From NCBI GenBank assembly GCA_964614415.1, contig CAZTLE010000055.1, positions 1 through 21,941 on the forward strand: 21,941 nucleotides of DNA, read 5' to 3'. The notes beneath the pieces were generated by a model. That model saw only the letters and a list, made by a program, of their open reading frames with translations. It searched no databases and was not told where the DNA came from. Of the stretch, positions 20,502-21,941 are shown piece after piece. Each line of letters starts with the position of its first letter. The first letter of the stretch is position 1. A program made the position numbers and the translations under genes. This DNA is from CAZTLE01 sp964614415. GTDB taxonomy: Bacteria; Bacteroidota; Bacteroidia; Flavobacteriales; Flavobacteriaceae.

Positions 20502-21410
20502 ATGAAGAAATTACTTGTCATACTCGCCGTTGTTTGTTTTGCTGCCTGCAAATCGGAAAAGGATTCCGACGGAAAACTTAAGGTGGTAACTACTACCACT
20601 ATGATCACGGACCTCGTCAAGAACATCGGTGGAGAACAGATCGATATGCAGGGCCTTATGGGGGCGGGGGTGGATCCGCACCTATACAAGGCCAGCGAAG
20701 GAGATGTGTCCAAACTCTACAATGCCGATGTGATTTTTTACAACGGCCTTCACCTGGAAGGAAAACTGGTGGAGGTGTTCGAAAAAATGGAGAGTCAGAA
20801 CAAGATCCAGGTGGCTCTTGCCGAAGGATTAGACAAAAGCGGACTCATTGGTTCCGAATACTTTGCTTCCAACTACGATCCGCACGTATGGTTCAACATT
20901 GGTTACTTTAAAGAGTTCGCGAAAGCCGTGCAACAAACATTGGCCGACGCCGACGCTGATAATGCTGATGTGTATGAACAGAACCTTGCGGATTATCTGA
21001 AAGAACTGGATGCATTGGAAAATGAAGTACAGCAAATCGTGGAAACACTTCCTGAAGAACAGCGTATTTTGGTTACGGCCCATGATGCCTTTAATTACTT
21101 TGGCGAGGCGTACAGTTTTCAAGTGGTTGGGTTGCAAGGCCTTTCGACCGCTACCGAAGCCGGTGTACAGGACGTACAACGACTGTCCGAATTCATCATA
21201 GAGAATCAGGTAAAAGCCATTTTCGTGGAAAGCTCCGTTCCCAGAAGAACCATTGAAGCGCTTCAGAAAGCGGTCCTTTCAAAGGATTCCGAAGTGAAGA
21301 TAGGAGGTTCTCTGTACAGTGACGCTCTGGGCGATCCGGGCACAGATGAGGGAACATACCTCGGGATGTTCCGATATAATGTGAGAACCATTGTCAACGA
21401 GCTCAGATAA
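20502..21410 (+). CDS. Metal ABC transporter substrate-binding lipoprotein (TroA/ZnuA-type)
   Basis: This 302-residue periplasmic lipoprotein has signal peptide and lipobox MKKLLVILAVVCFAAC, with Cys16 lipidated. It belongs to cluster A-I metal-binding proteins. Expected metal ligands are His60 (GVDPHLYK), His128 (DPHVWF), His194 (VTAHDAFNYF) and Asp284 (LYSDALG), the TroA arrangement, with Glu243 in FVESSVPRRTIEAL. Manganese-type MntC/PsaA has Glu in place of the third His. There is no long His/Asp-rich loop as in many ZnuA. It would pass Mn2+, Zn2+ or Fe2+ to the ABC permease. Its stop overlaps the ATPase ATG in a TAATG junction. Confidence 0.93.
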   Translation: MKKLLVILAVVCFAACKSEKDSDGKLKVVTTTTMITDLVKNIGGEQIDMQGLMGAGVDPHLYKASEGDVSKLYNADVIFYNGLHLEGKLVEVFEKMESQNKIQVALAEGLDKSGLIGSEYFASNYDPHVWFNIGYFKEFAKAVQQTLADADADNADVYEQNLADYLKELDALENEVQQIVETLPEEQRILVTAHDAFNYFGEAYSFQVVGLQGLSTATEAGVQDVQRLSEFIIENQVKAIFVESSVPRRTIEALQKAVLSKDSEVKIGGSLYSDALGDPGTDEGTYLGMFRYNVRTIVNELR

Positions 21411-21941
21411 TGAAAACGCCAGCAATAAGTGTTGATGACCTTACGGTAGCGTATAACTACAAACCGGTACTCTGGGATATCGACCTGGTCGTTCCGGAAG
21501 GCGTCTTAATGGCGATTGTTGGCCCTAACGGCGCTGGGAAATCTACGCTTATAAAAGCCATCCTGGGAATCATAAAGCCCATAGCAGGGAGTGTTAGCAT
21601 CTATGGGAAACCCTATGACAAACAGCGAAAACATGTAGCCTATGTTCCCCAAAAGGGTAGTGTAGACTGGGATTTTCCTACCACGGCTATTGATGTGGTG
21701 ATGATGGGAACCTACGGAAGCCTGGGTTGGATAAAGCGCCCGGGACAAAAACAACGGAAAGCGGCCCTGGAAGCCCTTGAGAAGGTTGGGATGTTGTCTT
21801 TCAAGAACCGGCAGATAAGTCAGTTAAGCGGAGGGCAGCAACAGCGGGTGTTCCTTGCCAGGGCATTGGTACAGAACGCATCTATCTACTTTATGGATGA
21901 GCCGTTTCAGGGTGTGGACGCCACTACCGAAATAGCCATTA
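21410..21941 (+). CDS. Metal ABC transporter ATP-binding protein, 3' truncated by window end
   Basis: The ATG at 21410 overlaps the TAA of the binding-protein gene; 177 codons are seen before the window ends, and the frame is open to the edge. Walker A is VGPNGAGKST (about residues 39-48), the Q-loop YVPQKGSVDW at about 85, the ABC signature LSGGQQQRV at about 145, and Walker B IYFMDEP at about 163, followed by a D-loop FQGVDATTE. The TYGSLGWIKRP insert after the Q-loop is usual in Mn/Zn/Fe-type (cluster A-I) ATPases. It energises metal import through a permease gene expected just beyond the window. Confidence 0.95.
   Translation, partial: MKTPAISVDDLTVAYNYKPVLWDIDLVVPEGVLMAIVGPNGAGKSTLIKAILGIIKPIAGSVSIYGKPYDKQRKHVAYVPQKGSVDWDFPTTAIDVVMMGTYGSLGWIKRPGQKQRKAALEALEKVGMLSFKNRQISQLSGGQQQRVFLARALVQNASIYFMDEPFQGVDATTEIAI

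Overview
The window is chromosomal DNA of a bacterium of the phylum Bacteroidota, most likely a marine member of the Flavobacteriaceae. Four things support this: a type IX secretion C-terminal sorting domain (3588-4703); a SusC-type TonB plug domain (14144-16126); HemJ in place of HemG or HemY; and repeated TAnnTTTG -7 promoter elements, which are typical of this phylum, a few bases to about 50 bases ahead of start codons. Gene density is high. No gap between genes exceeds about 210 bases, so there is no long empty stretch. I see no tRNA, rRNA, CRISPR array, transposase or phage gene.

Left part (1-9642), all on the plus strand: the 3' end of ferrochelatase hemH, a MATE exporter that abuts it, two tandem one-domain PPK2 polyphosphate kinases overlapping by one base, a secreted T9SS-sorted protein, a large secreted Asp-box (VPS10/sortilin-like) beta-propeller protein, an S41-type periplasmic peptidase that overlaps it and starts at TTG, and hemJ, joined to the peptidase gene by a TAATG overlap. 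Two late haem-biosynthesis enzymes therefore flank a block of unrelated genes.

Middle part (9712-16126), plus strand: an NtrY-like orphan sensor histidine kinase, an enoyl-CoA hydratase, a small lipoprotein, a strong 17-bp hairpin, an SplB-like radical SAM protein, and an unusual secreted protein that combines two carboxypeptidase-regulatory-like domains, a TonB plug without a barrel, TPRs and a DUF2135-like end. A likely terminator for this last gene lies inside the oppositely oriented neighbour.

Minus-strand block (16128-18009): an HD-domain hydrolase and a PlsC acyltransferase overlap by ATGA. A clear bidirectional-looking terminator separates them from a bacilliredoxin (BrxA/BrxB family). 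The divergent spacer to the right carries a degenerate heptameric CTG repeat.

Right end (18212-21941), plus strand: a TerB plus J-domain membrane protein, then a metal-uptake cluster. The cluster holds a DtxR/MntR-family regulator with a 13-bp-arm palindrome and a leaderless-looking start, an outer-membrane beta-barrel protein, a TroA-type metal-binding lipoprotein, and the start of the ABC ATPase, cut by the window end. Tight overlaps suggest one self-regulated operon that would move Mn, Zn or Fe across both membranes.
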